A DNA stretch of 64,000 nt from G965240465 sp965249525 (GCA_965249525.1 OZ252237.1:1488001-1552000); one strand, 5' to 3'. Positions 17,043 to 26,431 are shown, counted from the first letter of the stretch. The notes: generated by a model from the letters alone, not told the origin. Translations and numbers: made by a program.

Positions 17043-18850
17043 TGGAAGATACAACGATAGACAAGCAATTTCCAGTTACAGAATGTTCTCTCAAGTATTT
17101 TTTTACACAGAATACCTATCGTATTCCTTTCTATCAGAGAGATTTTGTATGGAGAAAGGAAGAAACCGAGGATCTCTTGAAAGACATTGAGAATGCAGAA
17201 AAAAAGGGTAGAAGCCTCGAAAATTGTTACTTTATTGGAACTGTATTTATAGGAGAAAATAAGAAAGATAAAGGAAAGACAAATTGTTATGACATTATTG
17301 ATGGACAACAAAGAATAACCGTAATAAGTTTGATATTCAAACAACTCCTCTTACTGAATTCAATGAAAAAATATTACAGTGAGTTGGAAAAATATTTATT
17401 TACTGGAACAGGTTTTGCGAAAGAAAGTAAATTAAGACTTATATGGCAGGGCAGCGGAGATACTAGTAATATATACAGGTCTATTATAGAGGAAAATGGA
17501 GAAGAAAGATCATATAACAGGGAAAAGCTCTTATCACAGACAAATAATGAAATAAAAGATTTCTTTGAAAAAAAATCTGATGAATACCGTGAAAGTTATT
17601 ATAAATTCTTGATAAGTAATGTTCGTATTATTTGTATTAGTTCTCTCAAGGATACTGATCCTTATGAGATTTTTGAGATACTCAATGCCAAAGGAGAACC
17701 TCTTCGTGCATCAGAATTGATAAAAAATAAACTTTTTTCGTATTTTGATGTAGATTTTGGAAAAGACGCTATGCGTAAATGGAATTACTTTAAGCATGCA
17801 GAATTTGATAAAAAGAAATTGAAGATAAAAAACAATAAGAGAACCATTGAAGATTATATTGAAGATTATCTCATGGTATATCTTGAAACAAAAAATGATA
17901 AAATTATCAATGAGAAAAAAACGAGATATTTCTATTCAGGATTTAAGGAATATATAGAAAGAAATGGAAAGGAAAATGCAAAAAACAATGCAAAGAAATT
18001 TGTTGATGATGCTCTTTCAGAGGAAATCATTGATAAATATATAACGAAAGCTCCAATAAATGGTAATCGGGACTCTTATACTTGGAAGTTTCTAACTCCT
18101 AAAGAATATAAAGAAATAGAGAAATTCTTTCCTTTCTTAAATGATATAACAGTTTGTCACCCAACAATTTTTAGTATTTTATATAATTGGAGAGAAAGGT
18201 ATCCAGACAGAATCTTACCTGCATACCGTGTTATTTGGGCTTTTATCTGCAGAGTTCGAGCTGTACGAACCATCCCAGTTACTGAGATGAGTGAATCCTT
18301 TTCTAAAATTGCCTATAAGATAACAGATAACTTTATTAATTCATCAAAGGATTTATTTATTGAGATAAAAAATACTTTTGAGGGTTATCAATGGGGATAT
18401 ATATTTGATGACGCTGAATTCAAAAAAGAAGTAGCTGATAGGGGCAGCAAGAATAAATACCATCATAAACGGATATTAATAGATATATACAATTTCATTC
18501 ATAAAGAAGAACTTAGGAAAGATTCTACTATATATTTAACACTTGAACATATTCGTCCTGATTCTAATAGAGAGAGAACAAAGGAAGCATATAAAAATTT
18601 TGATAGTCACCCAGATGTAGATCGCGAGTGGCTAGGAAATAAAGTTTTATTGCATCATAAGCTTAATAAGGAAGCCAGCGATAAGCCATTTGCAGAAAAA
18701 AGGGAGATATATAAAAGATCTTCCTTACAGCCAACTAAAGAATTTGGTGATACGCACATAAACTGGAGTGGAGAACTTTGTATAAAGAGACAAAGGCACT
18801 ACGCCCAGCTACTTACAAAAGTCTATACTTTTTCCCCCAAGAAAGACTGA
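17042..18850 (+). CDS. DUF262-DUF1524 protein (SspE/GmrSD-like restriction effector)
   Basis: This is a 602-aa protein. N-terminal DUF262 motifs are YRIPFYQRDFVW (26-37), IIDGQQRIT (85-93) and ILNAKGEPLRASELIK (213-228). The C-terminal DUF1524 HNH nuclease region has LEHIRPDS (501-508) and LGNKVLLHHKLN (531-542). In the SspE and GmrSD families, DUF262 uses DGQQR to sense modified DNA and hydrolyse nucleotide, and the HNH domain nicks or cuts. It is coupled to the DndC-like gene, so a plausible job is sensing or protecting against DNA lacking (or carrying) phosphorothioate. The gene is very AT-rich compared with flanking clpB and selD, which suggests transfer. The pairing and its role are inferred. 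Confidence 0.85.
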   Translation: MEDTTIDKQFPVTECSLKYFFTQNTYRIPFYQRDFVWRKEETEDLLKDIENAEKKGRSLENCYFIGTVFIGENKKDKGKTNCYDIIDGQQRITVISLIFKQLLLLNSMKKYYSELEKYLFTGTGFAKESKLRLIWQGSGDTSNIYRSIIEENGEERSYNREKLLSQTNNEIKDFFEKKSDEYRESYYKFLISNVRIICISSLKDTDPYEIFEILNAKGEPLRASELIKNKLFSYFDVDFGKDAMRKWNYFKHAEFDKKKLKIKNNKRTIEDYIEDYLMVYLETKNDKIINEKKTRYFYSGFKEYIERNGKENAKNNAKKFVDDALSEEIIDKYITKAPINGNRDSYTWKFLTPKEYKEIEKFFPFLNDITVCHPTIFSILYNWRERYPDRILPAYRVIWAFICRVRAVRTIPVTEMSESFSKIAYKITDNFINSSKDLFIEIKNTFEGYQWGYIFDDAEFKKEVADRGSKNKYHHKRILIDIYNFIHKEELRKDSTIYLTLEHIRPDSNRERTKEAYKNFDSHPDVDREWLGNKVLLHHKLNKEASDKPFAEKREIYKRSSLQPTKEFGDTHINWSGELCIKRQRHYAQLLTKVYTFSPKKD

Positions 18851-18877
18851 CCCTCCCCCGTAGCCTTGTGAGGGATG

Positions 18878-19945
18878 CTAGCTGGGGCTGCAGATGAGGT
18901 AGGTGTGGGGTTGTTCTGGGTTGAGGGGCTGGGCTGTGCCGATGATGGCAGCGGGGATGCCGGCTTTTTGTAGTTTTTCTTGGGCTTGTGGGGCGTGGGT
19001 TGGAGGCAGGGCTGCCAGCAGGCCGCCAGAGGTTTGGGGGTCAAAGAGTATGTCTGCTAGGGGAGAGGGGGGAGATGTTGTCCATTGGAGGTGGGGTTGG
19101 ACGAATTGTTGGTTACTGGGGGTGGCTTGGGTGGTAATGCCTTTTTTCATGGCGTCTAGGGTTTTGGGCAAAAGAGGGAGCGCAGAAAGGCTGAGATGCA
19201 GGGAGACTTTTGAGGCTTTTGCCATTTCCAGTGCGTGTCCTGCCAGGCCGAATCCTGAGACATCGGTGCAGGCATGAACGGGGAATTGGTGCAGGATTTC
19301 AGCCGTGCTGCGATTGAGGGTCTGCATAGACTGCAAACAGGGTTGTATTTCTTGCGAAGTGAGTTTTTTACTGCGGGCGGCGTTGAGCAGAATACCGCAT
19401 CCCAGTGATTTGGTGAGCAATAGTTTATCTTGGGGTTGTGCGCCTTGGTTGCGCCAGATTTTTTGGGGATGAACCAGCCCGCTGACTGCCAGACCATATT
19501 TTGGTTCTTCATCTTGCACCGAATGCCCCCCCACCAGCCAGGCATCAGCAGCATCCAATTGTTCCTGCCCTCCTTGGAGAATATCCTGCAAGATGGTCTG
19601 GGGCAGCCTGCTTTGAGGAAATCCCACCAGATTAAGCGCACATAGAGGCTTGCCTCCCATGGCGTAGATGTCACTCAAGGCATTGGCGGCAGCCACGCTT
19701 CCAAACACCCGTCCGTCATCTACCGGCGGGGTGATGAAATCCACTGTCTGCACCAATGCCAAATCATCCGTCAAACGAACCACCCCGGCATCATCTGCAC
19801 TTTTTAAGCCCACCAACACCTGCGCAGATTGGGCAGAGGGCAATTGTGCTAGTAATGCGTTTAACCCGACCGGGCTAAGCTTGCCTGCTCAGCCACAGGT
19901 GCGTGCCAAGCTAGTCAGGGTGTGCTTGCGACGCCAAGCAAACAT
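18878..19945 (-). CDS. selD: Selenide, water dikinase (selenophosphate synthetase) with in-frame UGA selenocysteine
   Basis: SelD makes selenophosphate from selenide and ATP. A conventional frame starts only at 19843 and lacks the catalytic N-terminus. Reading on from ATG 19945 (GGAGG at 19955-19959 precedes it), the frame runs through one TGA at 19889-19891 into the rest of the gene. The product is then 355 residues (E. coli 347) and the TGA sits in TCG-U-AGKLSP. That is the position of catalytic Cys17, three residues before the essential Lys. Downstream motifs KSADDAGV, NALSDIYAMGG and VGGHSVQD are intact. A hairpin with a GGTC loop follows the TGA. I read this as a selenoprotein, not a pseudogene. 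Confidence 0.9.
19861..19878 (-). promoter_or_regulatory. Candidate bacterial SECIS hairpin in selD
   Basis: On the coding strand TTAGCCC pairs with GGGTTAA (seven pairs including one G-U) around the four-base loop GGTC. The loop starts 17 nt after the UGA codon at 19889-19891. Bacterial SECIS elements that bind SelB are small hairpins just downstream of UGA with a GU in the apical loop, and the E. coli fdhF element also carries GGUC there. Position and loop fit; SelB binding is inferred. Confidence 0.65.
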
Positions 19946-20016
19946 ATGATTGTTCCTCCATCAAAACCTTCTTGCCATGGGTCTACCCAGAGGATAGCAC
20001 ATGGATGCCTTGTGGT

Positions 20017-20757
20017 TCATGACTTCTTCTTTTTGGGCTTGCGTGGCAGGGCGAGCCAGGAGACGAAGATGCTGATCTCATACAGCAAGGTCAGGGGGAT
20101 GGCCAGCAGCAGCTGGGTGAGGGCATCGGGAGGGGTGAGAATGGCAGCAGCGATGAAGACAATCACCAGTGCATAACGGCGGTTTTTTGACAGCAGGCGG
20201 GGAGTGATGAGTTGCGCCCTGGTGAGCAGCAGGCTGAGGAGGGGAAGTTCAAAGACCAGACCGAATACGAACATGATGCGTGCGCTGAAGCTGAGGAAAT
20301 CTCCTACACGGAGTGAGGGGAGCAAGTTGGGGTCAAAGCGCAGCAGGAAACTGACGGCTTGGGGGAAGACCACGAGGTAGCAGAAGAGGGATCCTCCGAT
20401 GAAGAGGGGATAGGAAAGCAAGATGAATGGCCAGACAGTGTGTTTTTCTTTTTTAAAGAGCGCAGGACGAATGAAAAGCCAGATTTGCAGTAACAAGATG
20501 GGAAAGGTCAGCAGCAGTGCAGCGTAGAAAGAAACTTTGATGTGTGAGATGAAGGGGTCGGTGAGGGTATCAAACTGGAGTTGGGTTTTGAAGGGTTTGA
20601 GTGGTTTTTGCAGCAAGTTGAGGATGTGTTCACTGAAGCTCCAAGCAGCGAGGAAAACCACAGCCAGGACAGAGAGGATAATCACCAGGCGCTTGCGGAG
20701 TTCGCGCAGGTGATCCACCAGGGACATGGGTTTGTCGGCAGGGTTTTCGGGGGGCAT
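20017..20757 (-). CDS. tatC: Sec-independent protein translocase subunit TatC
   Basis: This is a 246-aa integral membrane protein with six predicted hydrophobic segments. TatC is the twin-arginine signal receptor of the Tat translocase in the inner membrane. The conserved N-terminus SLVDHLRELRKRL, the following FYAALLLTFPILLLQIWLFIRPAL region with the conserved first-loop Pro, and the late ILTPPDALTQLLLAIP segment are diagnostic. The C-terminus is a short basic tail. It lies 10 nt after trpE(G) on the same strand, an unusual partner; tatA/tatB are not in the window. MsrP at 40471-41451 is a likely Tat substrate. Confidence 0.95.
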   Translation of the reverse strand: MPPENPADKPMSLVDHLRELRKRLVIILSVLAVVFLAAWSFSEHILNLLQKPLKPFKTQLQFDTLTDPFISHIKVSFYAALLLTFPILLLQIWLFIRPALFKKEKHTVWPFILLSYPLFIGGSLFCYLVVFPQAVSFLLRFDPNLLPSLRVGDFLSFSARIMFVFGLVFELPLLSLLLTRAQLITPRLLSKNRRYALVIVFIAAAILTPPDALTQLLLAIPLTLLYEISIFVSWLALPRKPKKKKS

Positions 20758-20767
20758 GCGAGAAGGT

Positions 20768-22984
20768 TTATGCGGAGGATGATTTTTTGAGTGGTTTTTT
20801 AACGGAGAGCGGGTTGAGGAAGTGGGTGAACAAGTTGTTGACGAGTTGCTGTCCGGTTTCTTGTTTGAGGGTAAGGATGGATTCGGGATGGAATTGTACG
20901 CTTTGCAGCGGGAGATCTTGGTGTTTCAGTGCCATGACCAGTTGGTCTTCAGTATGGGCGGTGACTTCCAGACAGGAAGGCAGGCTTTCTCTGGGGACAT
21001 GCAGGCTGTGATAACGTCCTGCTTCTAGAGGGTTGGGCAAGTTGTTGAAGATGCCTTGTCCGTTATGGATGATATGACTGGATTTGCCATGCATGGGTGT
21101 AGGCATGGTTTCTAAGCGCGCTCCGAAATACTCAGCCATGGCTTGAAGACCGAGACAAACGCCAAAGGTAGGCAATTTACGTTCTAGGGTGTATCCCAAC
21201 ACCCGCGCCACCCCTCGTACTTTGGGGGTGCCTGGTCCAGGAGATAAGAACACTAAGTCTGGCTGCAGTTCATCCAGCAGGGCTTCAGGAAACCCCGCCC
21301 GCACTGTGTCCACTTGGGCGCCTGCACGTCGCACATAAGATGCCAAGGTGTGTACAAAGCTGTCCAAAAAATCCACAAATAACACCCGTTTGTTCTCACC
21401 AGCACGGCTGTGCACTTCCACCCGCTGCCTGCTGCTGACAGCTTCTGGCTGCTGGTTCATTTGGTCATCACCCAGCACCGCCTCTAAAAACGCTGCTGCT
21501 TTGGTGCGAGTCTCCCGTTCCTCTGCTTGGGGTTCTGAGTCATACAGCAAGGTGGCCCCAGCACGCACGCTGGCTATACCCTTTTCTAAATGCACCGTGC
21601 GCAAGGTCATGCCGGTGTTTAAATCACCATTGGCACCGAAAAAACCAATCGCTCCTCCATACCAACGGCGTGGAGAATTCTCTAAGTCCTCTATGGCCTG
21701 CATGGCCACCGGCTTGGGCGCACCTGTGGTTGTACACGCCCACAAATGGGTGGCAAAGGCATCCAACGCATCATAAGGGGGCTGCAGCACCCCTTGCACA
21801 TGGTCTACGGTATGCACCAAGTGAGAATAACGCTCCAGCAGCCGACGCCCCACCAACCGCACCGACCCAGGCACACACACCCGCGCCATATCATTTCTGT
21901 CCACATCGGTGCACATGGTAAGTTCAGACTCCTCCTTATCAGAAGACATCAACTTCTTGATGCCCGCCGCCGTCTCCATAGGAGAATCCCCCAAAGGGGC
22001 TGTACCAGAAATAGGGCTGGTCTCCATCAAATCTCCCTTTACCCTTACAAACATCTCCGGCGAAGCCCCCACCAGCTGCTCTCCCCCAAAATTCAAGCAA
22101 AAACTATAAGGACTAGGATTAGAGGTACACAGCTTCTTAAATAATTCCGTTGCCTGCAAACCACAGGGGGCAGAAAATGTCTGTGATAACACCACCTCAA
22201 AAAAATCCCCCGCCTGACACCCCTGCCGAATAAACTCCACCTTCTGCTGAAACTCTCTCTCTTTATGGTCACAACTCCACTTTCCTCCCAAACGACTCAC
22301 CGTCGCTGGTAGACGCTCACTTTCTTGACCTCCTGCATAACTATCCCCATCCGCAGTCTCAAAATGGTACACACTGCGCCAGGCCAAATCCTGCTGCCTG
22401 TCCACTGTCACCAAGTCGGTTACCAAAAAAAGACAGGCATCCATCTGTGACGCATCACGGCGATGGCGACGGCGCAGCGATTCAAATTGAAATACCAAAT
22501 CATAGCCAAACGCTCCATAAAAACCCAACTCCCCCTCATCACAACGCAATGCCTCCCACAAGGCGCGCAGCACCGATAAAAAACTGGGCTGACGGCTGCG
22601 TTCTTCCTCACGAATAAATCCTTCCGCAGTCACAATCCGCCCCTGCCACAGCTCCTCATCCCCATGCTGCTTTTCCAAGTGTCCATGCTGTTCCAAAAAA
22701 GGCACCAATAACTGCAGCAATCGCCGCCCTTCACCAGTTAAAGCCCGCAATTCCACTTCCCATCCCCGCAATACCAACTCCAACGGGGGACGAATAAAAC
22801 CAATGTCCCACCTGGCATAACGCGCCGACGCCTCAAAATTGCTGATAAACAACCCCCCTTTATACTGCTGCAACTGCTTCCATACCTCATCCAATGCGTC
22901 CTTTACCTCCAACGGGCTGTGCACACACTTTCCCTTCAAGCCCCCCGCTGTCTCAAATTTGCGTATCTTCCTTGCCGAACTCAT
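20768..22984 (-). CDS. trpE(G): Fused anthranilate synthase TrpE(G)
   Basis: This is a 738-aa fusion of the chorismate-using TrpE component (1-515) and the glutamine amidotransferase TrpG (about 535-725). It makes anthranilate for tryptophan. TrpE motifs include SPISGTAPLGDSP, DVDRNDMARVC and AGATLLYDSEP. The TrpG part has LSPGPGTP, the nucleophile GVCLGLQ and the catalytic FHPES. Such fusions are known in rhizobia, azospirilla and some other bacteria. ATG at 22984 is used, with a TTG at 22990 possible. An 11-codon leader ORF with two Trp codons ends 18 nt upstream. No other trp genes lie in the window. Confidence 0.93.
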   Translation of the reverse strand: MSSARKIRKFETAGGLKGKCVHSPLEVKDALDEVWKQLQQYKGGLFISNFEASARYARWDIGFIRPPLELVLRGWEVELRALTGEGRRLLQLLVPFLEQHGHLEKQHGDEELWQGRIVTAEGFIREEERSRQPSFLSVLRALWEALRCDEGELGFYGAFGYDLVFQFESLRRRHRRDASQMDACLFLVTDLVTVDRQQDLAWRSVYHFETADGDSYAGGQESERLPATVSRLGGKWSCDHKEREFQQKVEFIRQGCQAGDFFEVVLSQTFSAPCGLQATELFKKLCTSNPSPYSFCLNFGGEQLVGASPEMFVRVKGDLMETSPISGTAPLGDSPMETAAGIKKLMSSDKEESELTMCTDVDRNDMARVCVPGSVRLVGRRLLERYSHLVHTVDHVQGVLQPPYDALDAFATHLWACTTTGAPKPVAMQAIEDLENSPRRWYGGAIGFFGANGDLNTGMTLRTVHLEKGIASVRAGATLLYDSEPQAEERETRTKAAAFLEAVLGDDQMNQQPEAVSSRQRVEVHSRAGENKRVLFVDFLDSFVHTLASYVRRAGAQVDTVRAGFPEALLDELQPDLVFLSPGPGTPKVRGVARVLGYTLERKLPTFGVCLGLQAMAEYFGARLETMPTPMHGKSSHIIHNGQGIFNNLPNPLEAGRYHSLHVPRESLPSCLEVTAHTEDQLVMALKHQDLPLQSVQFHPESILTLKQETGQQLVNNLFTHFLNPLSVKKPLKKSSSA

Positions 22985-23002
22985 CGCCAAACTGCTGATA
23001 TA

Positions 23003-23038
23003 TCAAAAAAACAACCAACCCCATAGACTCACTACCAT
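23003..23038 (-). CDS. Candidate trp leader peptide (two Trp codons)
   Basis: An 11-codon frame, MVVSLWGWLFF followed by TGA, lies directly upstream of trpE(G). Tryptophan codons are at positions 6 and 8. A weak GGAAAA site precedes the ATG. Leader peptides with clustered Trp codons govern trp operons in many proteobacteria. Only 18 nt separate this stop from the trpE(G) start, so there is no room for a classical attenuator hairpin. Control through coupling or stalling would have to differ. Two Trp codons in eleven could also be chance. Confidence 0.45.
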   Translation of the reverse strand: MVVSLWGWLFF

Positions 23039-23078
23039 TTTTCCGTATAAAAGGCACGGGAGAAAGCACAGGCACAGG

Positions 23079-25046
23079 TTATCGTGCAGGGTTCTTCACT
23101 GCTGCAGATGAAAGTGTTGGTTGAAAGTGTTGGTGGAGCTTTAAGGCCAAAGACTTGGGCAGGCCAGGGACATCTTCCAATTGCTGCAGAGAGGCGGTCT
23201 GGATGCGTTTCAGGCTTCCGATAGTTTTAAGCAGCAAGACTGCACGCTGTTGACCAATACCAGGGATTTTTTCCAGCGCACTGGTAAGGGTGTGTTTAGA
23301 ACGCAGTTTTTGATGGGAATGCAGGGCGAAGCGATGGGCTTCATCCCGAATACGCTGCAGCAAGAACAGGCAGGGAGAATTGGCGGGCAGGTACAGGGGA
23401 TTTTTGCGAAGGGGAAAGACCAGGTATTCGCTTTGTATGCTGCTTGAGGAGTATCTGGGGCTGCTCTTCAACTGTCGTTTCAGGCTGCGTCCCTTGGCAA
23501 GACCACAGATATCCATGGCTGCGGGAGGGATGTGGAGGTCTTTGAGGGCTTGGAGGGCTGCGTTGACTTGCGCCTTGCCTCCGTCTATCAACAAAAGCTG
23601 GGGAAGGAGTTGCTGCTGCTGGAGTTTCTTTTGGTAGTGTCGTGAGATGGTTTCGTAAACAGCAGCCACATCATTGGGGGTATGGGTGGGTGATGGCTGG
23701 TGTTTGTGCATGCGATAGCAGCGATATTGTGATTTGAGGGGCTGGCTGTGATGCCAGCAGACAACAGCAGCGATGCTGTGTTGTCCTTGCAGGTTGGAGA
23801 CATCGCAGGCTTCAATGTATTGGGGAATATGACGCAGTTTAAGGGTGCGACGAAGCTCTTGCAGCAGCTGTTCATTTTCAAGCTTTCCTGCCAGACGTCT
23901 TTTGAGTTGCTGGGCAGCGTTTTCCTGGGCGAGACGCAGCAGGTCTGCCCGTTTACCGCGTTTGGGAGTAAGAATTTTGACATTCTGGGCATTGGATTGC
24001 AGCAGCCATTTTTTGAGAATGGGGGCATCAGCAAAGGATATGGCTGTCCAGATTTCTTTGGGTGCCACAATATGGGGTCGGCTGTAGAAACGGCTGAGAA
24101 AAGCCCCCAGCAATTGTTCATCTGTCCGTTCTGAGCCGGGCTGCAGCAACTGAAAATCTGATCCCAACAGCCTGCCCCCCCGTACGAACATGATTTGTAT
24201 GCCAACCAGCCCATACTGACGGGAGAATCCAAACACATCCACCTCGGTTTTTTCATCTGGCAGCACCACCCGCTGACGCTTCAATAAGCGTTGTACAGCG
24301 TGGAGGGCATCGCGGGCGCGGGCAGCTTCCCGATAGCGTTGGTGTTCTGAGTAGCTTTGCATTTCTTGCTGCAGGTGAGCGAGCAGTTCTTTATCGCGCC
24401 CACTGAAGAATAGACGCACTTTTTTGACAGCCTGCTGGTATTGATGGCGAGGAACATCTCCCTTGCAGGGTGCCAAGCAGCGTTTCAGTTGGTAATTGAT
24501 GCAGGGGCGGTAAGTTTTGCTGCCATCCAGATACATTTTGCTAGTGCGCAGACGGAAATGTCTCTGCAGGGCGCGCAGGGTTTCACGGGCATCAGAGACA
24601 TTGGCAAATGGACCGTAGTATTCTGCATTGGTTTCGCGTTTTTCTCGGGTAAGATAAAGGCGCGGATAGGGCTCTCCCACGGTGAGCTTGAAGAAGGGAT
24701 AGGATTTGTCGTCTTTGAAATGGACATTATAGCGGGGACGGTGTTTTTTGATGAGATTGGCTTCCAAAATAAGGGCTTCGGTTTCTGAAGCAGTGCAGAG
24801 GGTTTCAACATCGCGCACCTGGCGCACCATAGCGGTTAGGCGGGGTTCCAGTTTAGCTGATGGCTGAAAGTAGCTGCGTACGCGGTGGCGCAGGCTTTTG
24901 GCTTTGCCGATGTACAACACACGTCCTTGAGCATCTTTGTGCAAATAGACGCCGGGCTGCTGGGGCAGCTGATGAAAGAGTTGCTCCAGCGGGTGGGGGT
25001 TTGTATCTGCGGATGGGGAGTCTGTGGATGACGAAGAGACAGGCAT
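23079..25046 (-). CDS. uvrC: Excinuclease ABC subunit UvrC
   Basis: This is a 655-aa nucleotide excision repair nuclease that cuts on both sides of a lesion held by UvrB. The N-terminal GIY-YIG domain has GVYLHKDAQGRVLYIGKAKSL. A UvrB-binding UVR segment lies near 210-240. The C-terminal RNase H-like part has CDVSNLQGQHSIAAVV and LLIDGGKAQVNAA with the catalytic acids. The tail ends in helix-hairpin-helix sequence (ALEKIPGIGQQRAVLLL). Length is slightly above E. coli UvrC (610), partly through a Ser/Asp-rich N-terminal leader. It is divergent from aroB. Confidence 0.95.
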   Translation of the reverse strand: MPVSSSSTDSPSADTNPHPLEQLFHQLPQQPGVYLHKDAQGRVLYIGKAKSLRHRVRSYFQPSAKLEPRLTAMVRQVRDVETLCTASETEALILEANLIKKHRPRYNVHFKDDKSYPFFKLTVGEPYPRLYLTREKRETNAEYYGPFANVSDARETLRALQRHFRLRTSKMYLDGSKTYRPCINYQLKRCLAPCKGDVPRHQYQQAVKKVRLFFSGRDKELLAHLQQEMQSYSEHQRYREAARARDALHAVQRLLKRQRVVLPDEKTEVDVFGFSRQYGLVGIQIMFVRGGRLLGSDFQLLQPGSERTDEQLLGAFLSRFYSRPHIVAPKEIWTAISFADAPILKKWLLQSNAQNVKILTPKRGKRADLLRLAQENAAQQLKRRLAGKLENEQLLQELRRTLKLRHIPQYIEACDVSNLQGQHSIAAVVCWHHSQPLKSQYRCYRMHKHQPSPTHTPNDVAAVYETISRHYQKKLQQQQLLPQLLLIDGGKAQVNAALQALKDLHIPPAAMDICGLAKGRSLKRQLKSSPRYSSSSIQSEYLVFPLRKNPLYLPANSPCLFLLQRIRDEAHRFALHSHQKLRSKHTLTSALEKIPGIGQQRAVLLLKTIGSLKRIQTASLQQLEDVPGLPKSLALKLHQHFQPTLSSAAVKNPAR

Positions 25047-25116
25047 GATGGTCTTCCCAAGAGAAAATGAACTGACACAGCAAAGGATGCAGTCACCGCT
25101 AGCTTATAGTACCATG

Positions 25117-25122
25117 TATAAT
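25117..25122 (+). promoter_or_regulatory. Candidate -10 element (TATAAT) upstream of aroB
   Basis: A perfect TATAAT lies in the 190-nt divergent region between uvrC and aroB, 115 nt before the aroB ATG. No good -35 hexamer is visible 16-18 nt upstream, so this is a tentative call. Confidence 0.35.
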
Positions 25123-25236
25123 GTCTCATAAACACTTCACGGGCGCATAAGTACCCCATGCGCTGCATAGGCATCAAGGGTATGTGAGACATCCGCTTGC
25201 TGCCCGCAAATTTTCCTTTGTTCTTTCACTTGTCTC

Positions 25237-26388
25237 ATGCTTGCTGCTGCTAAACAAACCTTGCAGGTGCGACTGCCTGAAGGAGGATATCCGCTTTTTA
25301 TTGGTGCGGGTATTTTAGAACATCGGTTGATAGAACTATTGGCGCCACTGAAAGCAGAGCGGTTGGTGGTGGTTGCGGATGAGAGGGTGCTGCCGTTGCA
25401 CGATTGGGCAGAGAAAATATTGCAGCAGGTATCACAACAGCTGCAGCTGCCGCTGCATATTCTCAAGCTGCCCTCAGGCGAGCAGTACAAAACCCTAAAG
25501 ACACTAAGCGAGGTACTGGATGGCATGCTGGAACTGGGAGCCAACCGACAGAGTGTGCTGGCAGCCTTGGGAGGAGGGGTTACCGGAGATTTAGGCGGAT
25601 TTGCTGCTGCCTGCTTTATGCGAGGCATTCCCTTGCTGCAGATTCCCACCAGCTTGCTGGCATTTGTGGATAGCAGCATCGGTGGAAAAACAGCCGTCAA
25701 CCATCCCCAGGGCAAGAATGCCATTGGAGCTTTCAAACAGCCTGTGGGGGTGGTGATGGAAACCAATTTCCTCAGCACCCTGCCTCCACGCCAGCTATGC
25801 AATGGCTGGTTTGAGCTGCTCAAACACGGGATAATTCGGGATGCCAGTCTGTTTCAGCAAGCCACCGAACAATATCCCTCAACCAAAGCGTTTGAGGATA
25901 TCTCCTCCGACGCCTGGGCAACACTGGTAAGACAATCATGCGAAGTAAAAGTAACAGTGGTGGAAACCGATGAACGCGAACACGGAATACGTGCTATCTT
26001 AAACTTTGGACATTCCCTGGGGCATCTGATTGAAACCCACACCCAATACCGCACTTGCCTTCATGGAGAAGCCGTGGCCGCAGGCATGCTGTTTGCCTCA
26101 TGGGTGTCTTATCGTTGGCAGCACCTGTCCGAAGCAAAACTGACTCAGATACGCAAAGCCCTTTTGCCCTTGATGTCACCCATCCCCATACCACCACTCA
26201 GCCAAAAACGCTTTTGTGAACTCTTGCTGCGTGACAAAAAAGCTTCCCACGGCAGCCTCAACTTTATCTTGCTGAAACAGCTTGGGCATGCCATCATTCA
26301 GCCAAGGGTTTCTCCACAAAAACTATGGCCATTGTTGCTTGAATTCCTTGATGAATTCCCCTCTGTATTACAAGTAGAAACCGCTTAG
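25237..26388 (+). CDS. aroB: 3-dehydroquinate synthase
   Basis: This 383-aa enzyme cyclises DAHP to 3-dehydroquinate in the shikimate pathway, using NAD and zinc. Motifs are PSGEQYKTL (substrate and NAD region), ALGGGVTGDLGGFAAACFMRG, QIPTSLLAFVDSSIGGKTAVNHPQGKN, the metal-binding FGHSLGHLIE and HGEAVAAGM. Length is close to the family norm (about 360). The ATG has only a weak ribosome binding site. It is followed 43 nt later by the radC-like fusion on the same strand. Shikimate output feeds chorismate to TrpE(G), encoded nearby on the opposite strand. Confidence 0.96.
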   Translation: MLAAAKQTLQVRLPEGGYPLFIGAGILEHRLIELLAPLKAERLVVVADERVLPLHDWAEKILQQVSQQLQLPLHILKLPSGEQYKTLKTLSEVLDGMLELGANRQSVLAALGGGVTGDLGGFAAACFMRGIPLLQIPTSLLAFVDSSIGGKTAVNHPQGKNAIGAFKQPVGVVMETNFLSTLPPRQLCNGWFELLKHGIIRDASLFQQATEQYPSTKAFEDISSDAWATLVRQSCEVKVTVVETDEREHGIRAILNFGHSLGHLIETHTQYRTCLHGEAVAAGMLFASWVSYRWQHLSEAKLTQIRKALLPLMSPIPIPPLSQKRFCELLLRDKKASHGSLNFILLKQLGHAIIQPRVSPQKLWPLLLEFLDEFPSVLQVETA

Positions 26389-26431
26389 CCATCCCAAAAA
26401 TTATATACCCATCATCGGGCAAGAAGGGAAT

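Noticed and set aside
19843..19945. selD as a pseudogene broken by a stop codon
   Set aside because: The stop is UGA exactly at the catalytic Cys position, a Shine-Dalgarno and full N-terminus lie upstream, and a SECIS-like hairpin follows; selenocysteine fits better than decay.
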